A DNA stretch of 64,000 bases from RH-AL1 sp965249685 (GCA_965249685.1 CBDFMN010000003.1:930001-994000); one strand, 5' to 3'; shown: positions 45,489 to 62,325, counted from the stretch's first letter. The notes: a model not told the origin generated them from the sequence alone. A program made the numbers and translations.

Positions 45489-47564
45489 TCAGGCGTATTT
45501 CGCTTGGACCTTGGCGGCCTCGCTCGCCGGAACCTGCTCATAATGGTCGAACTGCATGGTGTAGTTGGCACGGCCCTGCGAAAAGGACCGGAGCTGGTTG
45601 ACATAGCCGAACATGTTGGCGAGTGGGACCATGGCGTTGATGACGACCGCATTGCCGCGCATGTCCTGGCCCTGCACCTGTCCCCGCCGACCCAGCAAGT
45701 CGCCCATGACCGAGCCGGTGTAGTCTTCCGGCGTCGTGACCTCGACCTTCATGATCGGCTCGAGCAGCACTGAGCCGCCCTCGCGCAAAGCTTCGCGGAA
45801 AGCGGCGCGCGACGCGATCTCGAAAGCCAGAACCGACGAGTCGACGTCGTGGTAGGCACCATCGATCAAGGTTGCCTTGACGTCCACCACGGGGAAGCCC
45901 GCGATGACCCCGGCCCCCATGACGGAATTGATCCCCTTGTCGACGCCAGGGATGTATTCCTTGGGCACCGAACCGCCGACGATGGAAGAGGTGAACGAGG
46001 AGCCGGCACCCGGCTCTGCCGGTTCGAAGACGATCTTGACGCGCGCAAACTGCCCCGTGCCGCCCGTCTGCTTCTTGTGGGTGTAGTCCTTCTCGACGCG
46101 ACGGGTCAGCTTCTCGCGATACGCCACCTGCGGCGCGCCGATGTTGGCGTCGACCTTGTAGGTGCGGCGCAGGATATCGACCTTGATGTCGAGATGGAGT
46201 TCGCCCATCCCCTTGAGGATGGTCTGACCGGATTCCTGGTCGGTCGAGACCCGGAACGAAGGGTCCTCGGCCGCAAGCTTCGCCAAGGCGAGACCCAGCT
46301 TCTCCTGATCGGCCTTGGACTTCGGCTCGATCGCGATCTCGATGACCGGTTCCGGAAACTCCATGCGCTCCAGAATAACGGGCTTCAGCATGTCGCAGAG
46401 CGTATCGCCGGTGCGCGTGTCCTTGAGGCCAGCCAGCGCAACGATGTCGCCGGCGTAAGCCTCCTTGATGTCCTCGCGATTGTTGGCGTGCATCAGAAGC
46501 ATGCGGCCGATACGCTCCTTCTTCTCCTTCGTCGAATTCATCACGCCTGTGCCCGATTCGATGTGGCCGGAATAGACGCGGGCGAAGGTGATGGTGCCGA
46601 CGAAAGGGTCGTCCATGATCTTGAAGGCAAGCATCGAGAAAGGCTCGCTGTCGTCGGCGTGACGCAGGATCTCTTCGCCCGTGTTCACGTCGACGCCTTT
46701 GATCGCCTCGACATCAAGGGGCGAGGGAAGATATTCCACCACCGCGTCAAGAAGCGGCTGCACACCCTTGTTCTTAAACGCGGAACCGCAAAGAATTGGG
46801 ATGAAGGTGATGTCGCGGACGGCCTTGCGGATCAGACGGTGGAGCGTCTTCTCGTCCGGCTCCTGACCGTCGAAGAAAGCCTGCATCACGTCGTCGTCGA
46901 GTTCGACGGCGGCCTCGATCAAAATATTCCGGTATTCGTCCGCCTGGGCGCGCAGGCCCTCAGGAATTTCCTCGTCGTGGTACTTCGCGCCGAGTGCTTC
47001 GTCTTCCCAGACGACGGCCTTCATGCGGACCAGGTCGATGATGCCCTTGAAATCCGACTCCGAACCAATCGGCAGCTGGATGCAGACCGGCCGCCCTCCG
47101 ACCTTGGTCCGGATCTCCTCGACGCAACGATAGAAGTCGGCGCCGATCTTATCCATCTTGTTGACGAACACCACGCGTGGCACGCCGTACTTGTCAGCCT
47201 GACGCCACACAGTTTCAGTCTGCGGCTCGACGCCCTGGTTGCCGTCGAGCACGCAGACAGCGCCGTCGAGCACGCGCAGCGAGCGCTCGACCTCGATGGT
47301 AAAGTCGACGTGGCCTGGCGTGTCGATGATGTTCAGGCGCTTGCCGTTCCAGTGCGTCGTCGTCGCGGCGGACGTGATGGTGATGCCTCGCTCCTGCTCC
47401 TGCTCCATCCAGTCCATAGTCGCAGCGCCATCGTGGACTTCGCCGATCTTGTGCGACTTGCCCGAGTAGAACAGAATCCGCTCGGTCGTCGTCGTCTTAC
47501 CGGCATCGATGTGTGCCATGATGCCGAAGTTGCGGTAGTCTTCGATCGAGTGGCTGCGGGCCAT
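45489..47564 (-). CDS. fusA: Elongation factor G
   Basis: A 691-residue translocase GTPase. AHIDAGKTTTTERILFYSG (G1), RGITITSAATT, DTPGHVDFTIEVERSLRVLD (G3) and VNKMDKIGADF (G4) mark domain I. Domain IV has the loop with His near HDVDSSVLAFEIA. The C-terminus ends VPASEAAKVQAKYA. It lies between rpsG and tuf in the str operon. Confidence 0.99.
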   Translation of the reverse strand: MARSHSIEDYRNFGIMAHIDAGKTTTTERILFYSGKSHKIGEVHDGAATMDWMEQEQERGITITSAATTTHWNGKRLNIIDTPGHVDFTIEVERSLRVLDGAVCVLDGNQGVEPQTETVWRQADKYGVPRVVFVNKMDKIGADFYRCVEEIRTKVGGRPVCIQLPIGSESDFKGIIDLVRMKAVVWEDEALGAKYHDEEIPEGLRAQADEYRNILIEAAVELDDDVMQAFFDGQEPDEKTLHRLIRKAVRDITFIPILCGSAFKNKGVQPLLDAVVEYLPSPLDVEAIKGVDVNTGEEILRHADDSEPFSMLAFKIMDDPFVGTITFARVYSGHIESGTGVMNSTKEKKERIGRMLLMHANNREDIKEAYAGDIVALAGLKDTRTGDTLCDMLKPVILERMEFPEPVIEIAIEPKSKADQEKLGLALAKLAAEDPSFRVSTDQESGQTILKGMGELHLDIKVDILRRTYKVDANIGAPQVAYREKLTRRVEKDYTHKKQTGGTGQFARVKIVFEPAEPGAGSSFTSSIVGGSVPKEYIPGVDKGINSVMGAGVIAGFPVVDVKATLIDGAYHDVDSSVLAFEIASRAAFREALREGGSVLLEPIMKVEVTTPEDYTGSVMGDLLGRRGQVQGQDMRGNAVVINAMVPLANMFGYVNQLRSFSQGRANYTMQFDHYEQVPASEAAKVQAKYA

Positions 47565-47611
47565 GGGGTCAGGTCCTTGGAAGCGCGGGGAAGCCGCTTC
47601 GGGGAGGTCGG

Positions 47612-48082
47612 TTACCAGCGATAGTGCGAGAAGGCCCGGTTGGCTTCGGCCATCCGGTGGGTGTCTTCGCGCTTCTTTACGGCGTTGCCGCGGTTGTTGG
47701 CGGCGTCGAGGAGTTCCGACGAGAGCCGGTCCACCATGGTCTTGTCGTTGCGGCCGCGGGCGGCCGTGATGATCCAGCGGATCGCCAAAGCCTGACGGCG
47801 CTCGAGCCGAACTTCGACCGGAACCTGGTAGGTGGCACCGCCGACGCGCCGCGAACGGACCTCGATCGCCGGCGCCACGTTTTCCAAAGCCTGCTTGAAG
47901 ACGGGCAGCGGCTCGTTGCGCGACTTCGATTCGATGATGTCGAGCGCACCGTAGACGATCGCCTCGGCGACCGACTTCTTGCCATCGTACATGATCGAAT
48001 TCATGAACTTCGTCACGATAATATCGTGATACTTGGCGTCGGGAATGATGTCGCGCTTTTCAGCGCTGTGACGGCGGGACAT
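47612..48082 (-). CDS. rpsG: 30S ribosomal protein S7
   Basis: A 156-residue protein of the 30S head, the assembly initiator and in E. coli the repressor of the str operon. MSRRHSAEKRDIIPDAKYHD, VSxxKxxNxIMYDGKKS-type MYDGKKSVAEAIVYGAL, and RRVGGATYQVPVEVRLERRQ are visible. Length equals the short form common outside enterobacteria. Confidence 0.98.
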   Translation of the reverse strand: MSRRHSAEKRDIIPDAKYHDIIVTKFMNSIMYDGKKSVAEAIVYGALDIIESKSRNEPLPVFKQALENVAPAIEVRSRRVGGATYQVPVEVRLERRQALAIRWIITAARGRNDKTMVDRLSSELLDAANNRGNAVKKREDTHRMAEANRAFSHYRW

Positions 48083-48094
48083 GGAAGCCTCTTC

Positions 48095-48466
48095 CTACTT
48101 TGGACGCTTCGCGCCGTACTTCGACCGGCGCTGCTTGCGGTTCTTGACGCCCTGCGTATCGAGCACGCCGCGCAGGATGTGGTAGCGCACGCCGGGCAGG
48201 TCCTTGACGCGGCCGCCGCGGATCATCACGACCGAGTGCTCCTGCAGGTTGTGCCCCTCGCCGGGGATGTAGCCGATCACCTCGAATCCGTTCGTCAGGC
48301 GAACTTTGGCGACCTTGCGGAGTGCCGAGTTCGGCTTCTTCGGGGTCGTCGTGTAGACGCGCGTGCACACGCCGCGCTTCTGCGGGCAGGCCTCGAGATG
48401 GCGGGCCTTCTCGCGGTAGGTGCTTGCCACGCGGGGCTTGCGGATCAACTGGCTAATCGTCGGCAT
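48095..48466 (-). CDS. rpsL: 30S ribosomal protein S12
   Basis: A 123-residue decoding-centre protein. MPTISQLIRKPR begins it, and the PKKPNSALRKVAKVRLTNG and GGRVKDLPGVRYHILRG segments carry the two lysines that are altered in streptomycin-resistant mutants; both are wild type here. The ATG at 48466 is used; the frame extends upstream without homology. First gene of the str operon. Confidence 0.98.
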   Translation of the reverse strand: MPTISQLIRKPRVASTYREKARHLEACPQKRGVCTRVYTTTPKKPNSALRKVAKVRLTNGFEVIGYIPGEGHNLQEHSVVMIRGGRVKDLPGVRYHILRGVLDTQGVKNRKQRRSKYGAKRPK

Positions 48467-48745
48467 ATGGTTTCCGTCGGCCCTATCATCTGTCCGGCGC
48501 CCTGAGGCGGTCGGCCACGCAAATATCGATGTACCCAAACGCGAAAGTTCAGGACCTAGGCCCCATTGGGCTTCGGTCCTGACGAGGAGCAGAGGACCTC
48601 AAGCCGAGGCAAGAGTTCGTGCGATCGAGAGACAGACGCTACCGTCTGTCCGATGACTTCTCAGTCGCTGAAACCGAAAGCGTTTAGACCTCGTGTGTTC
48701 AAGACGCGGCGTCCCGAAGGGAAGGTCTACGGCCTATCGAATGTT
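48467..48745 (-). other. Structured leader of the str operon
   Basis: This stretch between the predicted promoter and rpsL has no gene. Two strong inverted repeats are visible: GACAGACG/CGTCTGTC at 48631-48650 (8 bp, 4-base loop), and TCAGGACC/GGTCCTGA at 48549-48582, which encloses a further GCCC/GGGC stem. Neither is followed by a T-run. They may be regulatory or antitermination structures in the rpsL 5' leader. Confidence 0.45.
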
Positions 48746-48750
48746 GGCGG

Positions 48751-48779
48751 ACCATATGAGCGAGTCGGGAGGGCGTCAA
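48751..48779 (-). promoter_or_regulatory. Sigma70-type promoter for the str operon (predicted)
   Basis: On the minus strand TTGACG (48779-48774), a 17-base spacer and TATGGT (48756-48751) form a good housekeeping promoter, with the C before TTGAC typical of alphaproteobacteria. Transcription would start near 48744 and leave a leader of about 280 bases before rpsL. Confidence 0.55.
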
Positions 48780-48824
48780 GGGCGTTTCGTGACCAGGCGC
48801 CAGCGGCCGATAAGCAGATAGGCT

Positions 48825-49289
48825 CTAGAGCCACGTCTTTAACGGGCAGTCAGGACCATCGTGCGTGTAATTCTCGATGAGGATTTTCGCGCCTCTGTTC
48901 GCAATCGACGTCACTAAACCCCTGTCGAGCGACGGCCCAGGCGATGACACCGCTCCGAACACTGCGATCCAGAAAACAGCTTCGGCTTGGCCGGTTATCA
49001 GAGCACGGGATAAGCCCTCCTGTGCCGCGAGCATAACGCTCGAGTGAGCAAGCCAGGCATGGACGTCATCTTCTTGATAAGCCGTTGCACTTGCGAGAGA
49101 AGCGTAATGGCGCGTGGCGAGCTTGCCTGCGAGATATCCACTCGTGGCGATTGGCTCACCCTTCACATGGAGGTGGCTTAGATCAAAGTCGATTTCGTGT
49201 ATGATCGGTCGAAGCGAAAGATCATCGCTCCATAGACGAAGAGACATGTCAAAAGTATTTTGGGATAGAAGGCAAGCTTCTGCCATCAT
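48825..49289 (-). CDS. Putative immunity protein (DUF4279-like)
   Basis: A 154-residue soluble protein. The start SLRLWSDDLSLRPIIHEID and the following GEPI segment recall DUF4279-type proteins, which often act as immunity proteins in polymorphic toxin loci; this is a resemblance from memory, not a search. The ATG at 49289 shares its first base with the stop of the toxin-like gene upstream, so the two are translationally coupled. Codon use and base composition are clearly more AT-rich than in rpsL or rpoC. Unlike its partner, this frame is uninterrupted. Confidence 0.6.
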   Translation of the reverse strand: MMAEACLLSQNTFDMSLRLWSDDLSLRPIIHEIDFDLSHLHVKGEPIATSGYLAGKLATRHYASLASATAYQEDDVHAWLAHSSVMLAAQEGLSRALITGQAEAVFWIAVFGAVSSPGPSLDRGLVTSIANRGAKILIENYTHDGPDCPLKTWL

Positions 49290-49807
49290 CAATCTCCAAG
49301 ATTTCCGATGTGCTCACCCTTGTGGAATATATCGCCAGTGCCGAGATCAAAAACACAATTGTCAGCACCGCCAAGACCAGCAGCACGTTTAGCAGCATGT
49401 AATGCTGCTGACGCGTCACTGGGATCGATCCCTAGAACTCTGCAAGCATGATTGAAATTGGTTGTAGTCGCAACGTCTATTAAGGCAGCTTCATCGTCGA
49501 ACGCTAAGTTTTGATCACTAACGTCCTTCTATGTCCATTGGCCGCTGGAAGCGCCAGAACCAGCGGGTACTCGCGGCTGATTAGCATCGAATTTAGCAAG
49601 GCCGTCAATATCAAGAATCTTCCAGATAGAAAAATACGAGACTCCCTCATCAATAAGACGTTTAGCAATTTGTACTCGATCAATGCCATCTGGATCGTGC
49701 AAATATGATAATCCAACGAATATCAACCGAATATTAGCTAATGCTTTGTCACCGCGTTGCCAATATGCCGCTGCAGCTTTCAATGACGAGATTACACGAG
49801 AATTCAT
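49289..49807 (-). pseudogene. Toxin-like gene with an in-frame TAG stop
   Basis: Ninety-two codons (49807-49532) run from MNSRVISSLKAAAAYWQRGD to the linker QPRVPAGSGASSGQWT, then TAG at 49531-49529. The same frame continues for 79 residues to 49289: an alpha/beta domain ending GGADNCVFDLGTGDIF and GEHIGNLGD, the style of C-terminal domain in contact-dependent and polymorphic toxins. PRVPAG-x-x-GQWT linkers commonly precede such domains in Hyphomicrobiales. Total length without the stop would be 172 residues. Conservation on both sides of the TAG suggests a recent nonsense mutation or suppression. The N-terminus may be damaged too. Confidence 0.65.
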
Positions 49808-50188
49808 CTCGTTTTGTATGCCACCGAAAGTAAAGTCAAAATCCGATAATGATCTTTTTGTAAGTCGATTTCTTCATTTTTTATCATTGAAGGAAGAATG
49901 ATATTCGAGTTCAGGACCAAACCCTTATCGTTAATTTCTGTTCCTGAGCGAAAGACCTTGTGGTGAATTGACATGGCTGGCAGATCTCGCGGCGTCGAAG
50001 CTTGAGAAAGTCTAGTCAGCTATGGCGCTTAAGCGGCTCAATATCAAACGTGCTTGCGCACACTAGATCACGCAAAATACTTTTTACTCAATTGCTCATG
50101 ACTGATCATGACAATCGCAGACATTGATCTAGGAATTTAGCGGCGCTTAGGTGGAAAGACCTTGGGCCCCTTAGCCTTCAAAACGGAA
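49808..50188. other. AT-rich intergenic stretch upstream of the toxin-like gene
   Basis: About 380 bases without an assignable gene; 49801-49860 has only 20 G or C in 60 bases. On the minus strand a short frame from ATG 49887 (MIKNEEIDLQKDHYR) could be the original start of the toxin-like gene, joined by a frameshift to the codons before 49807 (SDFDFTFGGIQNE). No mobile element, repeat or tRNA was seen. Confidence 0.35.
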
Positions 50189-50213
50189 AGGGGTTCGCGT
50201 TAAGCGAACCCCT
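50189..50213 (-). terminator. Rho-independent terminator after rpoC
   Basis: AGGGGTTCGC pairs perfectly with GCGAACCCCT (10 bp, 5-base loop). It begins 21 bases after the rpoC stop, and on the coding strand it is followed by TTTCCGTTTT. It closes the rif operon and separates it from the toxin-like island and the str promoter. Confidence 0.85.
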
Positions 50214-50234
50214 CAACCACTACCGCATCAGCCC

Positions 50235-54458
<4,224 letters not shown>

Positions 54459-54567
54459 CGTCTTCTCCTGGTGCGCGGTCGCTCGGCGGGGCGGGCGCGA
54501 GAACCGCTAGGATATCAAAAGTCTCGGGGGAGACGGACGAGGCGCCGGCGGGGCGCCTCGTCCCGTC

Positions 54568-58704
<4,137 letters not shown>

Positions 58705-58761
58705 GTCGCTCCTCGCTCTGAACCGGTGGGGCAGTCCCGGCGAGGGCTCGAACCCTCTCTA

Positions 58762-58793
58762 GGACTTGCCGCCTCTTGGACTTGCCGCCTCTT
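58762..58793 (-). repeat. 16-bp tandem repeat in the rpoB leader
   Basis: GGACTTGCCGCCTCTT occurs twice head to tail (58762-58777 and 58778-58793), followed by a decayed third copy (GAACCTGCCG). It lies about 60 bases upstream of the rpoB start within the transcribed leader. The origin may be replication slippage; a role in leader RNA binding is only a guess. Confidence 0.8.
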
Positions 58794-58888
58794 GAACCTG
58801 CCGAGCATCCCGTAGGATGCCGTGAATTGTCGCGTTGCGCTTGGGGGCACTCACCGCCCTCACACGGCCGTAGCGGCCGCAAACGCAT

Positions 58889-58916
58889 AAAACCGAAAGG
58901 CCGCTAGGCCTTCCGG
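58889..58916 (-). terminator. Attenuator-like hairpin between rplL and rpoB
   Basis: On the coding strand CCGGAAGGCC pairs with GGCCTTTCGG (10 positions, one G-T), a TAGC loop, and then TTTT. It lies 75 bases after the rplL stop. E. coli has a partial terminator at the same place, which lowers rpoBC expression relative to the ribosomal proteins; the same role is likely here. Confidence 0.75.
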
Positions 58917-58991
58917 GTCAAAGAGGCGAGCTCGGAGATCCGAACCCGCCAACCTTGCGATGAAGCCGCCCCGGGCAAGCCCGGCGCCGAC

Positions 58992-59366
58992 CTACTTGAG
59001 GTCCACCTTGGCGCCAGCCTTCTCGAGCTGGGCCTTGATCTTGGCGGCGTCGTCCTTGTTGACGCCTTCCTTGACGGCCTTCGGTGCACCTTCGACGAGG
59101 TCCTTAGCCTCCTTGAGGCCGAGACCGGTGATCGCGCGAACCTCCTTGATGACCTCGATCTTCTTGTCGCCGGTCGCCGTCAGCATGACGGTGAACTCGG
59201 TCTGCTCTTCGACCGGAGCGGCAGCGGCGGCAGCCGGACCGGCGGCCACGGCGACTGCTGCGGCGGCAGAGACGCCCCACTTCTCTTCGAGGAGCTTGGC
59301 AAGCTCGGCGGCTTCAAGAACGGTCAGGCTGGAGAGGTCGTCGACGATCTTTTCGAGGTTGGCCAT
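58992..59366 (-). CDS. rplL: 50S ribosomal protein L7/L12
   Basis: A 124-residue stalk protein that recruits elongation factors. It has an N-terminal dimerisation helix pair (MANLEKIVDDLSSLTVLEAA), an Ala-rich hinge (residues 36-50), and the C-terminal domain with KKIEVIKEVRAITGLGLKEA and KDLVEGAPKAVKEGV. Length is typical. It follows rplJ by 65 bases. Confidence 0.98.
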   Translation of the reverse strand: MANLEKIVDDLSSLTVLEAAELAKLLEEKWGVSAAAAVAVAAGPAAAAAAPVEEQTEFTVMLTATGDKKIEVIKEVRAITGLGLKEAKDLVEGAPKAVKEGVNKDDAAKIKAQLEKAGAKVDLK

Positions 59367-59431
59367 AGTTTTAGTCCTTCAATGGAGTCGATGATTGGTT
59401 CGATAGTGTCTTGCGTCGACCGCTGGCGAGG

Positions 59432-59953
59432 TCAGGCCGCTTCCTTGTCTTTGTCCGCATAGGCGGTGAAGACGCGCGCGAGCTTGGCGGCCGGCGCGGT
59501 GGTGAGCTGGGCGATCTTCGTCGCCGGCGCCACAATCAAGCCCAGGAGCCTTGCCCTGAGTTCGTCGAGCGATGGCATGGTCGCAAGCGAGCGAACCGCG
59601 TCGACGTTGAGCGTCGTCTGGCCCATGGCGCCGCCCAGTATGACAAGCTTGTCGAAGTCCTTGGCGAAAGCCACCGCAACCTTTGGGGCGGCGACCGGGT
59701 CATCCGAGTAGGCGATCAAGGTCGGTCCGGTCATCAGGCCGGAGATGGACGCACTCGACGTCCCCTCGATTGCGATCTTTACAAGACGGTTCTTTGAGAC
59801 CTGAACCTTGGCACCAGCATCGCGCATCCGCTTACGCAGATTTTGCATCTGAGCCACTGTCAGGCCGGAATAATGGGCCACGACCACGACGGACGTCGTC
59901 TTGAAGACGTCGTTCAACGCAGTTACGGCCTCCTTCTTTTCCGCTCTGTCCAC
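59432..59953 (-). CDS. rplJ: 50S ribosomal protein L10
   Basis: A 173-residue stalk base protein and the translational repressor of its own operon in other bacteria. VDRAEKKEAVTALNDVF, YSGLTVAQMQNLRKRMRDAG and VSKNRLVKIAIEGT are visible. The start is GTG at 59953, with AGGAG seven bases upstream; the nearest in-frame ATG lies 69 bases further up in non-conserved sequence. Confidence 0.96.
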   Translation of the reverse strand: MDRAEKKEAVTALNDVFKTTSVVVVAHYSGLTVAQMQNLRKRMRDAGAKVQVSKNRLVKIAIEGTSSASISGLMTGPTLIAYSDDPVAAPKVAVAFAKDFDKLVILGGAMGQTTLNVDAVRSLATMPSLDELRARLLGLIVAPATKIAQLTTAPAAKLARVFTAYADKDKEAA

Positions 59954-60448
59954 AGTGCTTCTCCTGGGGAGCACGTCCCCTGGAGCGGGCCGAAACCCGC
60001 CGGTTGCAGAAACCGCTTCCATTGGGGACAACCGATCGTTGTCCCGCCGTGGAGCGGTGCGGCGCCTGTCCCCGGGCCAGCGCGAGCCGAACCGGACAGA
60101 AGGATCGAACCAAAATCGACGGACGCGACGGCTTGCGGCCGCAACGCCTTAAAATCCGGCTTTCCCCGTCTATGCTGGCTTCCCCGCGGTCGACCGGGAA
60201 CCGGAACGGCCTGGAGAGATTAGGCGAGCATCTAAGACGATGCTTCGCGCCGGCAGTCTTGGACAGGACGTGACCGGACGAGACACAGGGCGAACCCCGG
60301 TCCTTTCCGGCCAATCCAACTTCAGTCGACAAACGGCCCACGCCTTGCTCTCGTTTCCGAGGTCAGTGCGATGGGCAGACGGTCGGTGAAGTAACTCATG
60401 TGAGCTTTCTGGAACGGCACGTGGGCCAGTCCCGAGTTGTCTACCTAG
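59954..60448 (-). other. Leader between rplA and rplJ (L10 leader candidate)
   Basis: About 500 bases without a gene, upstream of the GTG start of rplJ. The sequence is rich in short inverted repeats, for instance GGGACAAC/GTTGTCCC near 60023-60044. In many bacteria the rplJL mRNA has a structured leader to which the L10-L7/L12 complex binds to repress translation. Position and structure fit, but I could not align the known leader fold by eye. A promoter for rplJ may also lie here. Confidence 0.4.
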
Positions 60449-60480
60449 CCTCTTGGCAGAGGATTGCCAAGAGGTTTTTT
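60449..60480 (+). terminator. Terminator signature facing the plus strand, between rplA and rplJ
   Basis: CCTCTTGGCA (60449-60458) pairs perfectly with TGCCAAGAGG (60465-60474) and on the plus strand is followed by TTTTTT (60475-60480). As written it would terminate plus-strand transcription, opposite to the genes. On the coding strand the hairpin begins 14 bases after the rplA stop and lacks a T-run there, so its sense role would be as a 3' end barrier rather than a terminator. Confidence 0.65.
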
Positions 60481-60487
60481 AATTTTG

Positions 60488-61201
<714 letters not shown>

Positions 61202-61203
61202 GA

Positions 61204-61635
61204 TTAACCCACCACCTCGAGGCCCATAGAACGGGCGGAGCCTTCGATCATCGCGGAGGCGGCTTCGACACTGGCGCAATTGAGGTCGGGCATCTTCTTT
61301 GCGGCGATCTCGGCGATCTGCGCCTTCGTGACCTTGCCGACGAAACCGCCCTTGCCCGTCGTCTTGGACCCAGACTTCACGCCGGATGCCTGCTTCAGGT
61401 AGTAAGAGACCGGCGGCTGCTTCATTTCGAAGGTAAAGGAGCGATCCTGGTAGGCGGTGATCACCACCGGGATCGGCATGCCCTTTTCAAGCTGCCCGGT
61501 CTTCGCGTTGAAGGCCTTACAGAATTCCATGATGTTGAGGCCACGCTGGCCTAGCGCGGGACCGATGGGCGGCGAGGGGTTCGCGGAACCAGCCGGCACC
61601 TGCAGCTTGATGTAGCCTGTGACCTTTTTTGCCAT
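61204..61635 (-). CDS. rplK: 50S ribosomal protein L11
   Basis: A 143-residue protein of the GTPase-associated centre, needed for RelA stimulation and the thiostrepton site. YIKLQVPAGSANPSPPIGPA, LGQRGLNIMEFCKAFNAKTG and the C-terminal DLNCASVEAASAMIEGSARS are standard. It precedes rplA by two bases. Confidence 0.98.
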   Translation of the reverse strand: MAKKVTGYIKLQVPAGSANPSPPIGPALGQRGLNIMEFCKAFNAKTGQLEKGMPIPVVITAYQDRSFTFEMKQPPVSYYLKQASGVKSGSKTTGKGGFVGKVTKAQIAEIAAKKMPDLNCASVEAASAMIEGSARSMGLEVVG

Positions 61636-61685
61636 GGTTCACTCCTTTGTCGTGGTGCGATGTGGCGCATCTTCCACGTGAGGGG

Positions 61686-61742
61686 CCCTCCGTAGAGCGG
61701 AGGGCGGATGAGCGCAGCGTGGGGACGCCGCGCCCTCATCCG
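61686..61742 (-). repeat. Two adjoining palindromes between nusG and rplK
   Basis: The first is CCCTCCG/CGGAGGG (61686-61704, 5-base loop). The second pairs CGGATGAG with CTCATCCG (61705-61742) around a further GC-rich internal stem. The CTCATCCGGC end resembles the palindromic repeats (RIME-type) scattered in Hyphomicrobiales genomes. They sit in the 153-base gap separating nusG from rplK, where they could slow polymerase or define mRNA ends. Confidence 0.55.
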
Positions 61743-61788
61743 GCCTCCGCCAGAGGCAAAGGCCGTCGTCTCCCGCAACCGAGAGAAA

Positions 61789-62325
61789 TTAGGAAGCCAG
61801 TTTCTCGACCTGGGTGTATTCCAACTCCACCGGAGTCGCGCGGCCGAAGATCGAGACCGCGACCTTCACGCGGGAGCGGCTCTCGTCCACCTCCTCAATG
61901 AGGCCGTTGAACGAGGCGAACGGCCCGTCGGCGACGCGGACGGATTCTCCGACCTCGAAGGTGATCGACGCCTTCGGCCGCTCGACGCCATCGGCCACCT
62001 GCCCCTTGATGCGGTCGGCTTCGGCGTCGGAAATCGGCACCGGCCGCTTGTCGGCACCGAGGAAGCCGGTCACTTTCGGCGTGTTCTTGATCAGGTGGTA
62101 GATGTCGTCGGAGAGGTCGCACTTCACCAGCACGTAGCCCGGGAAAAACTTGCGCTCCGCGTTAATCTTGCGGCCCTTGCGAACCTCGACGACCTGTTCG
62201 GTAGGCACGAGGATCTCGTCGAACTTGTCTTCCAGCTTCCGTTGCGCCGCCTGCTCCCGGATGGAAGCCGCGACCTTTTTCTCGAAGTTCGAGTGGGCGT
62301 GGACGATGTACCAGCGCTTGCTCAT
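61789..62325 (-). CDS. nusG: Transcription termination/antitermination factor NusG
   Basis: A 178-residue factor that binds the RNA polymerase clamp and links it to Rho or the ribosome. The NGN domain (MSKRWYIVHAHSNFEKKVAA, ERKFFPGYVLVKCDLSDDIY) is followed by the KOW domain (FEVGESVRVADGPFASFNGL). The ATG at 62325 is chosen; the upstream frame shadows secE. It follows secE by 20 bases. Confidence 0.98.
   Translation of the reverse strand: MSKRWYIVHAHSNFEKKVAASIREQAAQRKLEDKFDEILVPTEQVVEVRKGRKINAERKFFPGYVLVKCDLSDDIYHLIKNTPKVTGFLGADKRPVPISDAEADRIKGQVADGVERPKASITFEVGESVRVADGPFASFNGLIEEVDESRSRVKVAVSIFGRATPVELEYTQVEKLAS

Noticed and set aside
54460..54567. Gene or terminator between rpoB and rpoC
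   Set aside because: The short gap contains no frame and only weak pairing.
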